A stretch of 64,000 nt of DNA, from assembly GCA_009885945.1 (NCBI GenBank), contig VFJR01000004.1, forward strand, positions 1-64,000. Reading direction: 5' to 3'. The stretch is from Anaerolineaceae bacterium. GTDB lineage: Bacteria; Chloroflexota; Anaerolineae; Anaerolineales; Villigracilaceae. A model generated the notes under the pieces. The model did no database searches. It was not told where the DNA came from and was given only the letters and a program-made list of their open reading frames with translations. A program made the position numbers and the translations under genes. This document shows, piece by piece, positions 47,463-56,734 of the stretch. Position 1 is the first letter of the stretch. Each line of letters starts with the position of its first letter.

Positions 47463-48371
47463 TTATGAGAGAAGCGCAGGTTTTTCTTCAACTCGCGCAA
47501 GAGGATGCGTAGAAATTTTCATAATACGATCAATCAATGGCGTAATCCACTTCCATGGAATTATTTTTTCGAGCCAGTTGATCTGGCGCATCTTTAAATT
47601 TTTCAATACTTTAAACCGAATGATATCTGACCATCCAGAGTAATGTTGCGACGAAAATATCATTTGAAAGCCTGTTTTTCCAAGCGCAATTTTCATAGTG
47701 CGCGGCTCATATAATGAAATATGAATTTCGGGAGTGAAATAGCTCCAGCTTATTAAATTATGATGATGTGCCTCAGCGTTGCCAGTGGTATAAAAAAACA
47801 ATCCGCCGGGCGCCAATAACTCTCTGATTTCCTTCAACACATCCAACGGATTCTCAACATGCTCAAGCACCTCTATCGCAGTCACAATCTGATACTTTGA
47901 TTTTTCAAGTTGAGTTTTATCACGCGTGATGGGTATTCCGTGCTCAATTGCTTTTTCAACGATCCAGCCTTCATCGTACCCGATCATTTCACAATCTGTT
48001 TTTGAGCGAACATAACGAACCAACCCGCCGTTTCCGCATCCATAATCCAGCCAGTGAACATTTTTATTTAAAGGTTTTGCAAACAAAGCTTGGATCAAAG
48101 TAAGAACGCCCTGCCATTCATAAGCACGCACCGTATTATGCGGGTTTTCCAGCTCATATACATAATCCACCAAAGGGTCAATACCCGCTCCTCGATAATA
48201 TGCCTCGGAATAAATATTGGCATAATCGGTGCGCGGATTTTCTACAAATGAAAAAAAACATTTTGTACAACGACACAAAAAATATTCGCTTTTATTTTCC
48301 TTGCCTCGCTTTGCGCCTATTCTTTCAACAGGCGCTTGGCATATTTTGCAAACAAGCTGATTAGCGGGCAT
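47463..48371 (-). CDS. Zinc-ribbon class I SAM-dependent methyltransferase
   Basis: About 302 residues from the ATG at 48371, which overlaps the epimerase stop by 11 bases; longer forms would run far into that gene. An N-terminal four-Cys zinc ribbon (CKIC and CRCTKC) precedes the methyltransferase fold with motif I WLDYGCGNGG, then EVLEHVENPLDVLKE and LLAPGGLFFYTT. The arrangement is that of sugar C- or O-methyltransferases in surface polysaccharide clusters. Confidence 0.87.
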   Translation of the reverse strand: MPANQLVCKICQAPVERIGAKRGKENKSEYFLCRCTKCFFSFVENPRTDYANIYSEAYYRGAGIDPLVDYVYELENPHNTVRAYEWQGVLTLIQALFAKPLNKNVHWLDYGCGNGGLVRYVRSKTDCEMIGYDEGWIVEKAIEHGIPITRDKTQLEKSKYQIVTAIEVLEHVENPLDVLKEIRELLAPGGLFFYTTGNAEAHHHNLISWSYFTPEIHISLYEPRTMKIALGKTGFQMIFSSQHYSGWSDIIRFKVLKNLKMRQINWLEKIIPWKWITPLIDRIMKISTHPLARVEEKPALLS

Positions 48372-49314
48372 ACAACACCCATTGATTTTCCTGCAGATAT
48401 TCAATCGTTTTAATAATACCCTGCCGAATCGTAAGCTTTGGCTTCCAGCCAAGTGCACGAACTTTGCTAGTATCCAAATAAATAAATGGATTATCCCCAA
48501 TCCAGCCACGTTCTCCGCCTGCATACATCTTTTGCGGGTTTACTTTTAAATGCTCACAAAGCCAACCGATCGAATCGTTCACTTCACAATATTCATCTGT
48601 GCCAAGATTATAAATATTCACTTTCTCTTTTGCATGTTCAACGACATGCAGGATTGCATCCATACAATCTTGAATATACAAATAGGATTTTCGCTGTTTA
48701 CCATTGCCAAGAATATGCAGTTCGCTTGGATTTTCGACAAGTTGTTTGTAAAAATCAAAAACATGACCATGTGTATAACGCTCGCCAAGAATCGATACAA
48801 AACGAAAAATATATCCCGTAAACCCAAAGCCTTCACAATAAGCAGAGATCAAGCCTTCCCCTGCAAGTTTGGATGAACCATACAGCGATGTCTGAATTGG
48901 GAATGGCGCATCTTCAGGCGTAGGAATCATTTTCGCTTCACCATATACAGAACCTGTGGAAGAAAAAGCTATATTTTTTATGCCGTTAGCGCGCATGGCT
49001 TCCAGCACGTTGAAAGTAGCGATCGTATTTTGCTCCAAATCTTTACTTGGGTGTTCAGTGCCAAAGCGCACATCTGCATTTGCGGCTAGATGAAAAACAA
49101 AATTCGAGTCTGCCATTGCATTTGTCAGGCTCGGCACATCCAACAAATCTGCGCGAACAAGTTTAAAATTTGGATTTTCAAGGGCAGATGTAATAAACTG
49201 TTGCTGCCCCGTGGTGAAATTATCGTAACCAGTTACCTCATGCCCTAAAGAAAGCAATCGGTCTACGAGATTGCTAGCAATAAAGCCCGCCGCGCCTGTG
49301 ACAAAGTATTTCAT
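48361..49314 (-). CDS. NAD-dependent nucleotide-sugar epimerase/dehydratase
   Basis: A 317-residue extended SDR. FVTGAAGFIASNLVDRLL (Rossmann loop), FHLAANADVRFG, Ser in SSTGSVYGE, the catalytic Tyr/Lys in LYGSSKLAGE and RFVSILGERYTHGHVFDF are standard for sugar-nucleotide epimerases. It may act on the GDP-heptose made by this operon or on a UDP-sugar. Its start overlaps the GT2 stop by four bases. Confidence 0.92.
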   Translation of the reverse strand: MKYFVTGAAGFIASNLVDRLLSLGHEVTGYDNFTTGQQQFITSALENPNFKLVRADLLDVPSLTNAMADSNFVFHLAANADVRFGTEHPSKDLEQNTIATFNVLEAMRANGIKNIAFSSTGSVYGEAKMIPTPEDAPFPIQTSLYGSSKLAGEGLISAYCEGFGFTGYIFRFVSILGERYTHGHVFDFYKQLVENPSELHILGNGKQRKSYLYIQDCMDAILHVVEHAKEKVNIYNLGTDEYCEVNDSIGWLCEHLKVNPQKMYAGGERGWIGDNPFIYLDTSKVRALGWKPKLTIRQGIIKTIEYLQENQWVLYAR

Positions 49315-50036
49315 TTTGTTGCTCGATGTATATAGCGAATCTTCAAAACATCTTTAACATTTCGGATGTTTCCAGCGATCAAATCCAAACGCGAATCGCC
49401 ATCATCTTTCCAACGGATTGGGATTTGCTTAATGCGATACCCCAACTTTTGCGCCAAATATAAAATCTCCACATCAAACATGTAGCCGTCAATTAATTGG
49501 CGTGAAAATAAATCTCTGGCAGCATTTGCTTTGAAAAACTTAAAGCCGCACTGTGTATCAGAAATTTTCCACAACCCAACCGACAAATGCATAAAAACAG
49601 AAAAACCTTTTGATCCAATTTGCCGATATATCGGTTGTCGCCTTTCAATTTTGCTTTCACGTTCACCGCGCGTCCCGATCACCAAGTCATTTTCATTTAA
49701 TTGTAAAAATGGCAAAAAATTATCGAACTCAGTAATTGGAGTTTTATCATCCGCATCTGAATAGCCGATCACATCCCCGCTGGCAATTTTCACAGCCTGA
49801 CGAATTCCATATCCTTTTCCGCGCCGCTCCATGCCACCCAGCACAATCACACGAGGATTTTTCTGGCGAATCTCTGCCGCAATTTCGCGCGTGCCGTCAT
49901 TTCCATCTGCAGAAACAATAATTTCATAATTTAAATTCTTAGACTCAAAATATGAACAAGCATCCAAAATCGTTTTTTGAATCACCCTAGCTTCATTATA
50001 TGCAGGAAAAATAAGCGAGATTTTTATCTCTTTCAT
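49311..50036 (-). CDS. Family 2 glycosyltransferase (polyprenyl-phosphate glycosyltransferase-like)
   Basis: A 241-residue GT-A fold enzyme. FPAYNEARVIQKTI at the N terminus, ADGNDGTREIA, GKGYGIRQAV and the metal-binding YSDADDKTP resemble dolichyl/undecaprenyl-phosphate hexosyltransferases. No membrane segment is present, unlike some DPM homologues, so it is peripheral. First gene of the minus-strand glycan operon that runs to the transaldolase. Confidence 0.9.
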   Translation of the reverse strand: MKEIKISLIFPAYNEARVIQKTILDACSYFESKNLNYEIIVSADGNDGTREIAAEIRQKNPRVIVLGGMERRGKGYGIRQAVKIASGDVIGYSDADDKTPITEFDNFLPFLQLNENDLVIGTRGERESKIERRQPIYRQIGSKGFSVFMHLSVGLWKISDTQCGFKFFKANAARDLFSRQLIDGYMFDVEILYLAQKLGYRIKQIPIRWKDDGDSRLDLIAGNIRNVKDVLKIRYIHRATK

Positions 50037-50103
50037 AAACCATCCATTCTATTTGAAATTTTATCATCCTTGCGAATGATTATCCCCCAACAGAATTGAA
50101 TGG

Positions 50104-51075
50104 TTATATTAAATTTTTGATATTGCTGATCGGACTTTGCGGGACAAGATCACAGCCAGGCCAGACGGCGTCCACACCCGCCTCTTTCGCGCTGATAACT
50201 GCCTCAGCGACTTGAGCCTCATCTCCGCGATAGAGAGTCCCTACGGGGTCAAGGTTGCCAAATAGCAAGGTATCTTTCAACGCCTCACGCGCCGCATTGA
50301 GATCAACGGTCTGGTCAATGGAAATCCCCGTTGCGCCCGTTTGCGCGAGTAAATGAAGCGATTTGGTCACATTGCCGCACACAGATAAAACGGTCGGCTT
50401 GGGCAAATTCTCGATTAACAATTTCTCAGCTGGCAAAACAAATTGCTCATATTTTACTGGACCTATAAAAGCGGGCGAACCGCCCATATCGTGTATTGTG
50501 ATGAAGTCGGCGCCAGCGGCAAGATAGATTTTTCCAATTTGCGAAAGGAAAGCAGATAACTGAAATAAAGCCTCTGTAACCATTTGCGGTTCTTTCTTCA
50601 TTTCAACAAATAAGTTTTTTGGATTGCAAAGATATAAAAGTAAAGTATATGCGCCGGGAATCATGCCAGAAATCACAACATCTTTGCCAATATCTGCTTT
50701 TACCAAAGAGATGGCTTCGCAGATCATCTCCAATCTGCCTGCATCCCATTGTTCGATGTTTATCTGGTTAACGCTTTCAACCGTTCCCCGCTTTACCTGC
50801 GGAAACAAAAACTCTTCGCCTTCATAATAATTTAACTCAGCTCCCAGGGCTTCGGCTGGGGCGCATAAATCCAAAGGCAATGTTGCCGAAGGCATCCCTG
50901 TTAACTTAAATGTGCTCGCCGCCGCCTTTGCCATCTTTTGCGCATCTTTGTGAATTTCGTGAAAGATAAGCCCTTCATGCTCTAAACCCTGTGCAGTCAC
51001 ATGTATCAACCCGCTGAAAGCAGGCTGAAAATCTATTTTCTTTCCAGAAAGCAAATCCATTATTTTTTCACGCAT
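50104..51075 (-). CDS. Uroporphyrinogen decarboxylase-family methyltransferase (MtaA/CmuA-like)
   Basis: A 323-residue URO-D fold protein. SGLIHVTAQGLEHEG near the N terminus, GMPSATLPLDLCAPAEALGA, FITIHDMGGSP, TVLSVCGNVTKSL and FGNLDPVGTLYRG match corrinoid-dependent methyltransferases such as MtaA/MtbA rather than HemE; the His in IHDMGG and Cys in VCGN are likely zinc ligands. It would move methyl groups between a corrinoid protein and an acceptor. It is separated by 121 bases from the homocysteine methyltransferase gene upstream, in the same direction. Confidence 0.85.
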   Translation of the reverse strand: MREKIMDLLSGKKIDFQPAFSGLIHVTAQGLEHEGLIFHEIHKDAQKMAKAAASTFKLTGMPSATLPLDLCAPAEALGAELNYYEGEEFLFPQVKRGTVESVNQINIEQWDAGRLEMICEAISLVKADIGKDVVISGMIPGAYTLLLYLCNPKNLFVEMKKEPQMVTEALFQLSAFLSQIGKIYLAAGADFITIHDMGGSPAFIGPVKYEQFVLPAEKLLIENLPKPTVLSVCGNVTKSLHLLAQTGATGISIDQTVDLNAAREALKDTLLFGNLDPVGTLYRGDEAQVAEAVISAKEAGVDAVWPGCDLVPQSPISNIKNLI

Positions 51076-51196
51076 GATTATGCCTTTTAAGAAATTACAG
51101 ATTACGTCTCACGTTATCCGTAACTCGTAACCCGTAACTATTTTCCACTTTCTACTTTCTACACTTCGAAAACCTCAGTGCATTGCATTCCACTCA

Positions 51197-52075
51197 CTAC
51201 TTCACCGCTTTCACAATCGCCGCAATATGCTCTGGCGTATTTCCGCAACAACCGCCTACTACTTTTGCGCCTAAAGCAACATATCTCTTGGCAAAATCCG
51301 CCATATCTGCAGGACCCATGTCATATACACCTTGCTCAGTCTCAATATCCATATGTGGAACGCCAGCATTCGGCTTGACCCACATCGGGAAATTTGGCAC
51401 AGTCGCAGCATATTCCTGCACAACCAATTCCATGTTGGCGAGTGTGTTTCCGCAATTTGCGCCAACAAGAGTCGCGCCCATTTCAGAGTAACGCTTCATT
51501 ACATCCTTTGGCTTGACGCCCATCATGGTGCGTGTGCCGCGATCATAACTAAACGAGATCACAATCGGCAAATCGGTGGCAGATTTTGCGCCTTCAAATG
51601 CGGCGGTGGTCTCTTCAAACGAAAACATTGTTTCGATCAACAACAAATCCACGCCACCATCTGCTAATGCTTTGGCTTGTTCTGCAAATGTTGCGCGCAC
51701 ATCATCCGCTTCCAATGGACCGTAAGGTTTAAGAATCGCACCGACAGGTCCCATCGAGCCGGCAACCAGCCCCCCGTTGAGAGAAGCGGCTTTGCGCGCA
51801 ATTTCTGCCGCGCGTATGTTTACTTCCGGGGTGCGATCCTGATATTTAGAATCTTTCATTCGCATTCTCGTGCCGCCGAAAGTGCAGGTCAAAATAATAT
51901 CCGAACCTGCCAATGCAAATGAACTGGCGAGCTTCAGCAAAGTATCTGAATCGTCAATAATCAAATCTTCTGGCGGCTTGCCGGGTTTGAGCCCCATCTT
52001 TTGCAAGTTGGAACCCGTAGCGCCATCTGCCACCAAAATTTCACCGCTATTTAATCGTTCAAGAAATTTATTCAT
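51197..52075 (-). CDS. Homocysteine S-methyltransferase-family protein (stand-alone MetH N-terminal domain)
   Basis: About 292 residues from the ATG at 52075, preceded by GGAGATAGG. VADGATGSNLQKMG, CTFGGTR and the zinc ligands Cys208 (GANCGN), Cys276 and Cys277 (GGCCGN) mark the homocysteine-binding domain of methionine synthase. No cobalamin- or folate-binding domain is attached, so it needs a separate methyl donor, such as a corrinoid protein. Part of the corrinoid cluster with the ASKHA activator. Confidence 0.88.
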   Translation of the reverse strand: MNKFLERLNSGEILVADGATGSNLQKMGLKPGKPPEDLIIDDSDTLLKLASSFALAGSDIILTCTFGGTRMRMKDSKYQDRTPEVNIRAAEIARKAASLNGGLVAGSMGPVGAILKPYGPLEADDVRATFAEQAKALADGGVDLLLIETMFSFEETTAAFEGAKSATDLPIVISFSYDRGTRTMMGVKPKDVMKRYSEMGATLVGANCGNTLANMELVVQEYAATVPNFPMWVKPNAGVPHMDIETEQGVYDMGPADMADFAKRYVALGAKVVGGCCGNTPEHIAAIVKAVK

Positions 52076-52088
52076 CCTATCTCCATTT

Positions 52089-52158
52089 TTAACCACAAAG
52101 GGTCACAAAGATACACAAAGGTTTTCCTTAGTGACCCTTTGTGTACCTTTGTGGTTAA
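52089..52158. repeat. Imperfect palindromic intergenic repeat (ACACAAAGG type)
   Basis: TTAACCACAAAGGGTCACAA at 52089 is mirrored by GTGTACCTTTGTGGTTAA ending at 52158, giving a long stem with few mismatches around TTTTCC. It fills the gap between the ASKHA and homocysteine methyltransferase genes and is the best preserved of several related copies. Confidence 0.75.
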
Positions 52159-52164
52159 TTTTTT

Positions 52165-54216
52165 TTATTTGCTCATAAAATTTTTCGCCATCGGATCCGC
52201 CACACGATTGGGAATCAAATGTGCAATATGCGGGAACGGCTCGCTCATGTGCGGAAAACTCGTCGCCAGCATAAATTGATTTTGAAATTCAGGATCAGTC
52301 GGCAACTCAAAGCGTTCTACCTTGCGCGTCACTTCATCAATCTCGTTGCGTTTTTCAATATTCAACAGCGCAATGCGCGCACCATCACCAGCCGCATTCC
52401 CAACTGCATAAACATTATCCAACACACAATCAGGGATCAAGCCGATCAGCATCGCTTTTTCTTTATCAATAAAACTACCAAAGCCGCCCGCCAAAATTAC
52501 TTTATCGGGGTCTTGCAAACCAAAACGCTTCAACAATGTGCGCGCCGCAGTAAACAACGCCGCCTTCGCCAATTGAATTTGTCTTACATCCTGCTGAGTC
52601 ATGGGGATGTCTCGACCTATGGAAGTCTCCTCAGCCCAAGCGATTACGTACTCCCAGCCGCTTTCTCCCTTTCGAATGCGCTTCGATTCCAGCCCCTGCT
52701 TGAACTTGCCTCGAGAATCCACGATCCCAGCCCGGAACAATTCCGCCACGCCGTCAATGATCGCAGAACCGCAAATCCCTTTAACCTTGCCAATAAATTC
52801 AACGTGATCTGTATTCCAACCATCCACGCCAATGACTTTATATTTAGGCTCAAGCGTTTTCTCATCAATCACAATGCGTTCCATCGCACCAGGAGCGGCA
52901 CGCATTCCATATTCCACATGCGCGCCTTCAAGCGCAGGTCCTGTTGGCGTAGAAGTGCAAACCAAACGTTTGCGATTTCCCAAGACGAGTTCCGCATTTG
53001 TGCCTACATCGATCAACAACCAATTCTCATCCTGCTTATGCGGTTCTTCGGCAACGATCATCGCACTGGTATCAGCGCCAACAAAAGAAGCGATAGTTGG
53101 AAGCACATGAATGTTGCCAGATGGATTAATGTGCAATCCCAATTCGCGCGCCTTGATGTCCATTGACCTATGAATTGCGGGCACAAACGGCGCAAGTCCT
53201 AAATCCTTCGGATGTAAATTTAATAAAACATGGTGCATGGTGGAATTTCCCACTAGAACCATTTCCAATATTTCACTGGTCTTTATCTTCGCTTCGTGAG
53301 CCGCTTGCTTCAATAATTTATTCAGCGTAGAAATAATCGCCTTGTGTAATTTCTCCAAGCCGTCTTTATTTTCAATCGCATATTGAATGCGCGACATCAC
53401 ATCTTCGCCATACACGATCTGCGGATTCATCTCCGACTCAGCGGCGAGCATTTCGCCAGTACGCAGGTTGCATAAATATAATGCTACCGTTGTTGAGCCA
53501 ATATCCACAGCCGCGCCATAGCTATCTTCTACATAGCCTGCCTGAACTTCAATCACTTCCTTATCTTGCCAAACAGAAACAGTGACATTCCAATTACCTC
53601 CCTTTTGAGTTGGAGAGGAACGCAATATGGCTGATAAGCCGCGCAGACATTGATAATCAACGGTGAAGTCATACCAGCGTGGAAGTTTTGCCTCGGCGCC
53701 GCGCACCAACGCCATAGATGTTTCTAACCCTTTGGCGAGTCGTTCCCAATCTGCGATCGGACGCTCCAAAGTAGGCGGAGTCATCGAAACGAGATATTTG
53801 CGCACCGATGGCTTGACTTCAATTGCACGATTGCTGGCGCTCTTGCGCACAATTTGTTTATTACCGCGGCTTTCTTCAGGCACATTGATCAATACATCCC
53901 CGCAAATTTTTGACTGACAAGAAAGCCTAACCTGCCCCACTTCCCAGCCTTTATCTTTTAATAACTTGGGTCTGCGTGCAAAATACGCGGCTTCTTCAGC
54001 TGAAACTGGCGAAAGATGTTCCCGTTTTGAATCAATATTATATTTTTCGAACCTGCCCTCTTCGATTAAAACCATGCACTTGCCGCAAGTGGCATTCTCG
54101 GCGCAAATCGATTCGATCTCTACGCCCAGATCGCGCGCGGCAGAGCGAACCGACATGCCCTCGTCTATTTGCCCGCGAGAACCCGAAGGTTGCAAAATAA
54201 TGTTATGTTTTGTCAC
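52165..54216 (-). CDS. Corrinoid-protein reductive activator (2Fe-2S + ASKHA/DUF4445, RACo-like)
   Basis: A 683-residue protein. Residues 1-110 form a plant-type ferredoxin domain with Cys38, Cys44, Cys47 (CAENATCGKC) and Cys100 (LSC). The rest is the DUF4445/ASKHA ATPase with AAVDIGSTTVALYL, VLVGNSTMHH, LLIDVGTNAELVLG, GPALEGAHVEYGMRAAPGA, GICGSAIIDGVAELF and ILAGGFGSFID. Such proteins use ATP to return oxidised Co(II) corrinoids to the Co(I) state. Its start overlaps the stop of the small upstream gene (ATGA). Confidence 0.93.
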   Translation of the reverse strand: MTKHNIILQPSGSRGQIDEGMSVRSAARDLGVEIESICAENATCGKCMVLIEEGRFEKYNIDSKREHLSPVSAEEAAYFARRPKLLKDKGWEVGQVRLSCQSKICGDVLINVPEESRGNKQIVRKSASNRAIEVKPSVRKYLVSMTPPTLERPIADWERLAKGLETSMALVRGAEAKLPRWYDFTVDYQCLRGLSAILRSSPTQKGGNWNVTVSVWQDKEVIEVQAGYVEDSYGAAVDIGSTTVALYLCNLRTGEMLAAESEMNPQIVYGEDVMSRIQYAIENKDGLEKLHKAIISTLNKLLKQAAHEAKIKTSEILEMVLVGNSTMHHVLLNLHPKDLGLAPFVPAIHRSMDIKARELGLHINPSGNIHVLPTIASFVGADTSAMIVAEEPHKQDENWLLIDVGTNAELVLGNRKRLVCTSTPTGPALEGAHVEYGMRAAPGAMERIVIDEKTLEPKYKVIGVDGWNTDHVEFIGKVKGICGSAIIDGVAELFRAGIVDSRGKFKQGLESKRIRKGESGWEYVIAWAEETSIGRDIPMTQQDVRQIQLAKAALFTAARTLLKRFGLQDPDKVILAGGFGSFIDKEKAMLIGLIPDCVLDNVYAVGNAAGDGARIALLNIEKRNEIDEVTRKVERFELPTDPEFQNQFMLATSFPHMSEPFPHIAHLIPNRVADPMAKNFMSK

Positions 54217-54503
54217 GCTGATTCGCTATCCCGCCGCGGAATCTCTATTTTTGCAAACTCAGTCTCCAGTTGAGAAAGAAGCGCTTCGGCAACTTCTTCG
54301 GGCGTACCTTCTTGTTCAACCCAGGGACCGCGTTTGTATTCTTTGGCATAGTCACTTGTAGATGTTGCGCCAACCGCCATGGCATAGGCATCAATTTTGT
54401 TCTGAATTTTTTCAGAGAGTTGTTTTTTGATCGTGCGTCCATCGCCTTCAACAGTAAACGATTGAGGAATGTGCTTCCAATACATAATACGATATTTCGA
54501 CAT
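54213..54503 (-). CDS. Small 'virulence factor' domain protein
   Basis: A 96-residue protein. YRIMYWKHIPQSFTVEGDG, IQNKIDAYAMAVGATST and YAKEYKRGPWVEQEGTPEEVAEALL match the small domain named Virulence_fact (PF13769). Despite the name, it is mostly found beside corrinoid and one-carbon genes, as here, where it is coupled by a four-base overlap to the ASKHA activator. Its biochemical role is not known. Confidence 0.8.
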   Translation of the reverse strand: MSKYRIMYWKHIPQSFTVEGDGRTIKKQLSEKIQNKIDAYAMAVGATSTSDYAKEYKRGPWVEQEGTPEEVAEALLSQLETEFAKIEIPRRDSESA

Positions 54504-54807
54504 TGCTTTTTCCTTTTAAAATTATATATAATTTGCTGTGGGATTTTACGGCATGAACGGCTGTGGGTCAATGAAATAATTCATGCTTTTAGCAGTCTAG
54601 CTATGGCACTGAGTTTCGTAAGACGACAAGAAGAGCCCTTGGTGTCTTAGAGACTGTTTCTTACAGACTGTTTCACCGCTGAGATCACAAAGATCACCGA
54701 GAAAAACCTCTGTGGGCTCCGTGTTCTCTGTGGTGAATGCTTTTTTCCTGCCGCTATTCGTACTTAAGAAACGCTCTCCGACGAAACTTGGCAGTTTGCG
54801 CGTAATG
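54504..54807. repeat. 304-base gene-free gap with degenerate dyad repeat
   Basis: No gene is supported here. The centre (about 54671-54736) is an imperfect palindrome, starting TTCACCGCTGAGATCACAAA and ending GTGTTCTCTGTGGTGAA, built from words like those at 52089. Just before it GACTGTTTC occurs twice (TTAGAGACTGTTTC, ACAGACTGTTTC). The left part is A/T-rich and precedes the start of the small 'virulence factor' gene on the minus strand, so its promoter should lie there. Confidence 0.55.
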
Positions 54808-55239
54808 TCAGTTGCTAAAATACTTAAACAGTGACGAAGCCAAAATAGCAATTCCTACTCCGCCAAATATCAACCCGAGGAAACCAAGCAGTAAAGGCAC
54901 AAAATACAGATTGAACCATTTGTTGATGCGCGCCTTATTTGGGTTTTGCGGATCATACAGTACATCAATGATCTGGCCTTCTTTAAATTGCGGCGGGTTG
55001 CTGGACATGTTATCGTGTATTTCTATCGTCTGCCCGCTGATTGTTCTAAAACTGTATACAGGCGAGTACCCTCCGCCTCCATCTGAATCACGCGTATATA
55101 CCATGCGAATGACAGTGCCTTGTGCTTTCTCAGCAGTGCCAAGGAATGCACGCGTGCGCAACCAGAAAAAGAGCGCGAGAGCTGGTAGAAGAAATCCAAC
55201 AAAACAAAAAACAATTGCGACGATCAAAGTTTCAGACAT
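54808..55239 (-). CDS. DUF3592 membrane protein
   Basis: A 143-residue protein with one TM segment at each end (about 5-27 and 112-137) enclosing a beta-rich extracytoplasmic or cytoplasmic loop: AQGTVIRMVYTRDSDGGGGYSPVYSF and EGQIIDVLYDPQNPNKARIN. This is the DUF3592 pattern (PF12158). No function is known. It lies 88 bases downstream of the flavoprotein gene. Confidence 0.8.
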   Translation of the reverse strand: MSETLIVAIVFCFVGFLLPALALFFWLRTRAFLGTAEKAQGTVIRMVYTRDSDGGGGYSPVYSFRTISGQTIEIHDNMSSNPPQFKEGQIIDVLYDPQNPNKARINKWFNLYFVPLLLGFLGLIFGGVGIAILASSLFKYFSN

Positions 55240-55327
55240 TGTTTATTTTCCTTTTCAAATAAGGTTGTAAATGATTCTTCTATTAAATCCTGAAGTAATC
55301 AAATATTGATCAACAGATTCAAAAAAA

Positions 55328-56566
55328 TCACGAACCAACCGCACTACCTGCCAACCAGCCTGTCGTCCACGAAGATTGAAAATTAAACCCACCTGTAATA
55401 CCGTCAATATCCAATACTTCGCCAGCGAAGAACAAATCATCCACAACACGGCTTTGCATCGTTTTAAAATCCACTTCACTTAATTTCACACCGCCGCATG
55501 TGACAAACTCTTCTTTGAAAGCGCCCTTGCCTTCAATCATAAATTCACCTGCGGTTAATCCCTGTGCAAGTTTTTGCATTTCACTTTTCGAGATATCACC
55601 CCAATTTTTATTATTCGTAAATTCAGTTAATTGTTTCCATAAGCGCGCAGGGATTTGCGAAAACGCGGGCGTAATGTTAATTCTTCTGCGCGCGCTTTCT
55701 TTCCATTCTTTACTGCGCTGTAAAACTTCCAGCGTAGATTCAAGCTTATAGTCGCCGAGCCAATTTACGGTTAAGGGGGAACGGTATTTCTTATCAAATA
55801 AAATGCGCGCGCCCCAGGCAGAGCATTTCAACACGGCGGGTCCACTTAATCCCCAATGCGTGATCAGCAATGCTCCTTGCGTTGTAACAGAATCCATTTT
55901 CAAGGTTACATTTTCAACAGCCACACCCGCCAAACCGTCAATGCGTTTATCTTTCACATTGAAGGTAAATAAGGATGGTACGGGCTCTTCCAATGAATGC
56001 CCAAGCGATTTAACCAGCTCACGCGTTTTAGAATCACTGCCAGTGGCGAATACTAATTTTTTTGTCTGCAGATGAAAAACCTGCGCTTCTTTCTTAACCT
56101 CCAGTTTGAATCCACCTTTTGGGTTTTTATCTACGTTGAGCAGAGTCGTACTACCGTGCACTTCCACTCCAGCCTTTTGCGCCGCTTCACGCAAACAATC
56201 CGCGATCGTCTTGGAAGAATCGGTAACTGGGAAAACACGTTTATCTGATTCTGTTTTCAGCTTGACGCCGCGACTCTCAAACCATTTGATCGTATCTGCA
56301 GGTTGAAAACGTGTGAAAGCGCCGCGTAATTCTACGCCCCCGCGCGGATAAAAATTAATCAATTGCGCAGGCTCAAAGCAAGCATGAGTCACATTACAAC
56401 GCCCGCCTCCAGAAATAATCACCTTGCCTAATGTTTGAACAGCCTTCTCAACGATCAATACGCTCAACTTCGGATTCAACTCAGCGCAGCGAATCGCTGC
56501 AAAAAAACCCGCAGGTCCCCCACCCGCGACAACAACATCCCAATTGGTATTAATATATTTTGACAT
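55328..56566 (-). CDS. HI0933-family FAD-dependent oxidoreductase
   Basis: A 412-residue flavoprotein (YhiN/HI0933 family, PF03486). VVVAGGGPAGFFAAIRCAE is the FAD-binding loop; SGGGRCNVTHACFEP, VFPVTDSSKTIADCL, HWGLSGPAVL, TCGGVKLSEVDFKTMQSR and FFAGEVLDIDGITGGFNFQ are family hallmarks. Related proteins are annotated as aminoacetone oxidases or as possible RNA-dihydrouridine dehydrogenases; the substrate here is not known. Confidence 0.93.
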   Translation of the reverse strand: MSKYINTNWDVVVAGGGPAGFFAAIRCAELNPKLSVLIVEKAVQTLGKVIISGGGRCNVTHACFEPAQLINFYPRGGVELRGAFTRFQPADTIKWFESRGVKLKTESDKRVFPVTDSSKTIADCLREAAQKAGVEVHGSTTLLNVDKNPKGGFKLEVKKEAQVFHLQTKKLVFATGSDSKTRELVKSLGHSLEEPVPSLFTFNVKDKRIDGLAGVAVENVTLKMDSVTTQGALLITHWGLSGPAVLKCSAWGARILFDKKYRSPLTVNWLGDYKLESTLEVLQRSKEWKESARRRINITPAFSQIPARLWKQLTEFTNNKNWGDISKSEMQKLAQGLTAGEFMIEGKGAFKEEFVTCGGVKLSEVDFKTMQSRVVDDLFFAGEVLDIDGITGGFNFQSSWTTGWLAGSAVGS

Positions 56567-56642
56567 AGAACGTGATTATATTCCAATAAAACAAGCTATA
56601 TAAAACAAAAAAAATAGAATGTGTATAATATAGGTTTAAAAA

Positions 56643-56679
56643 ATTTACACAGATTTTTTCCTGAAAAATCTGTGTAAAT
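56643..56679. repeat. Hairpin repeat upstream of the flavoprotein gene
   Basis: ATTTACACAGATTTTT (56643-56658) pairs with AAAAATCTGTGTAAAT (56664-56679) around a short loop. The following bases (ATCCGTTTAATCCGTGTTCT) are typical of the dispersed repeat words in this genome. It might also end the CarD transcript. Confidence 0.6.
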
Positions 56680-56734
56680 CCGCCCAATCCGTTTAATCCG
56701 TGTTCTATTTCAACATTAAACTTCAATTAGTTTT

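Noticed and set aside
52160-54361. Long plus-strand ORF (52219-53166) opposite the ASKHA gene
   Set aside because: It is a codon-shadow of the strongly supported minus-strand activator, with no family motifs and an unnatural composition.
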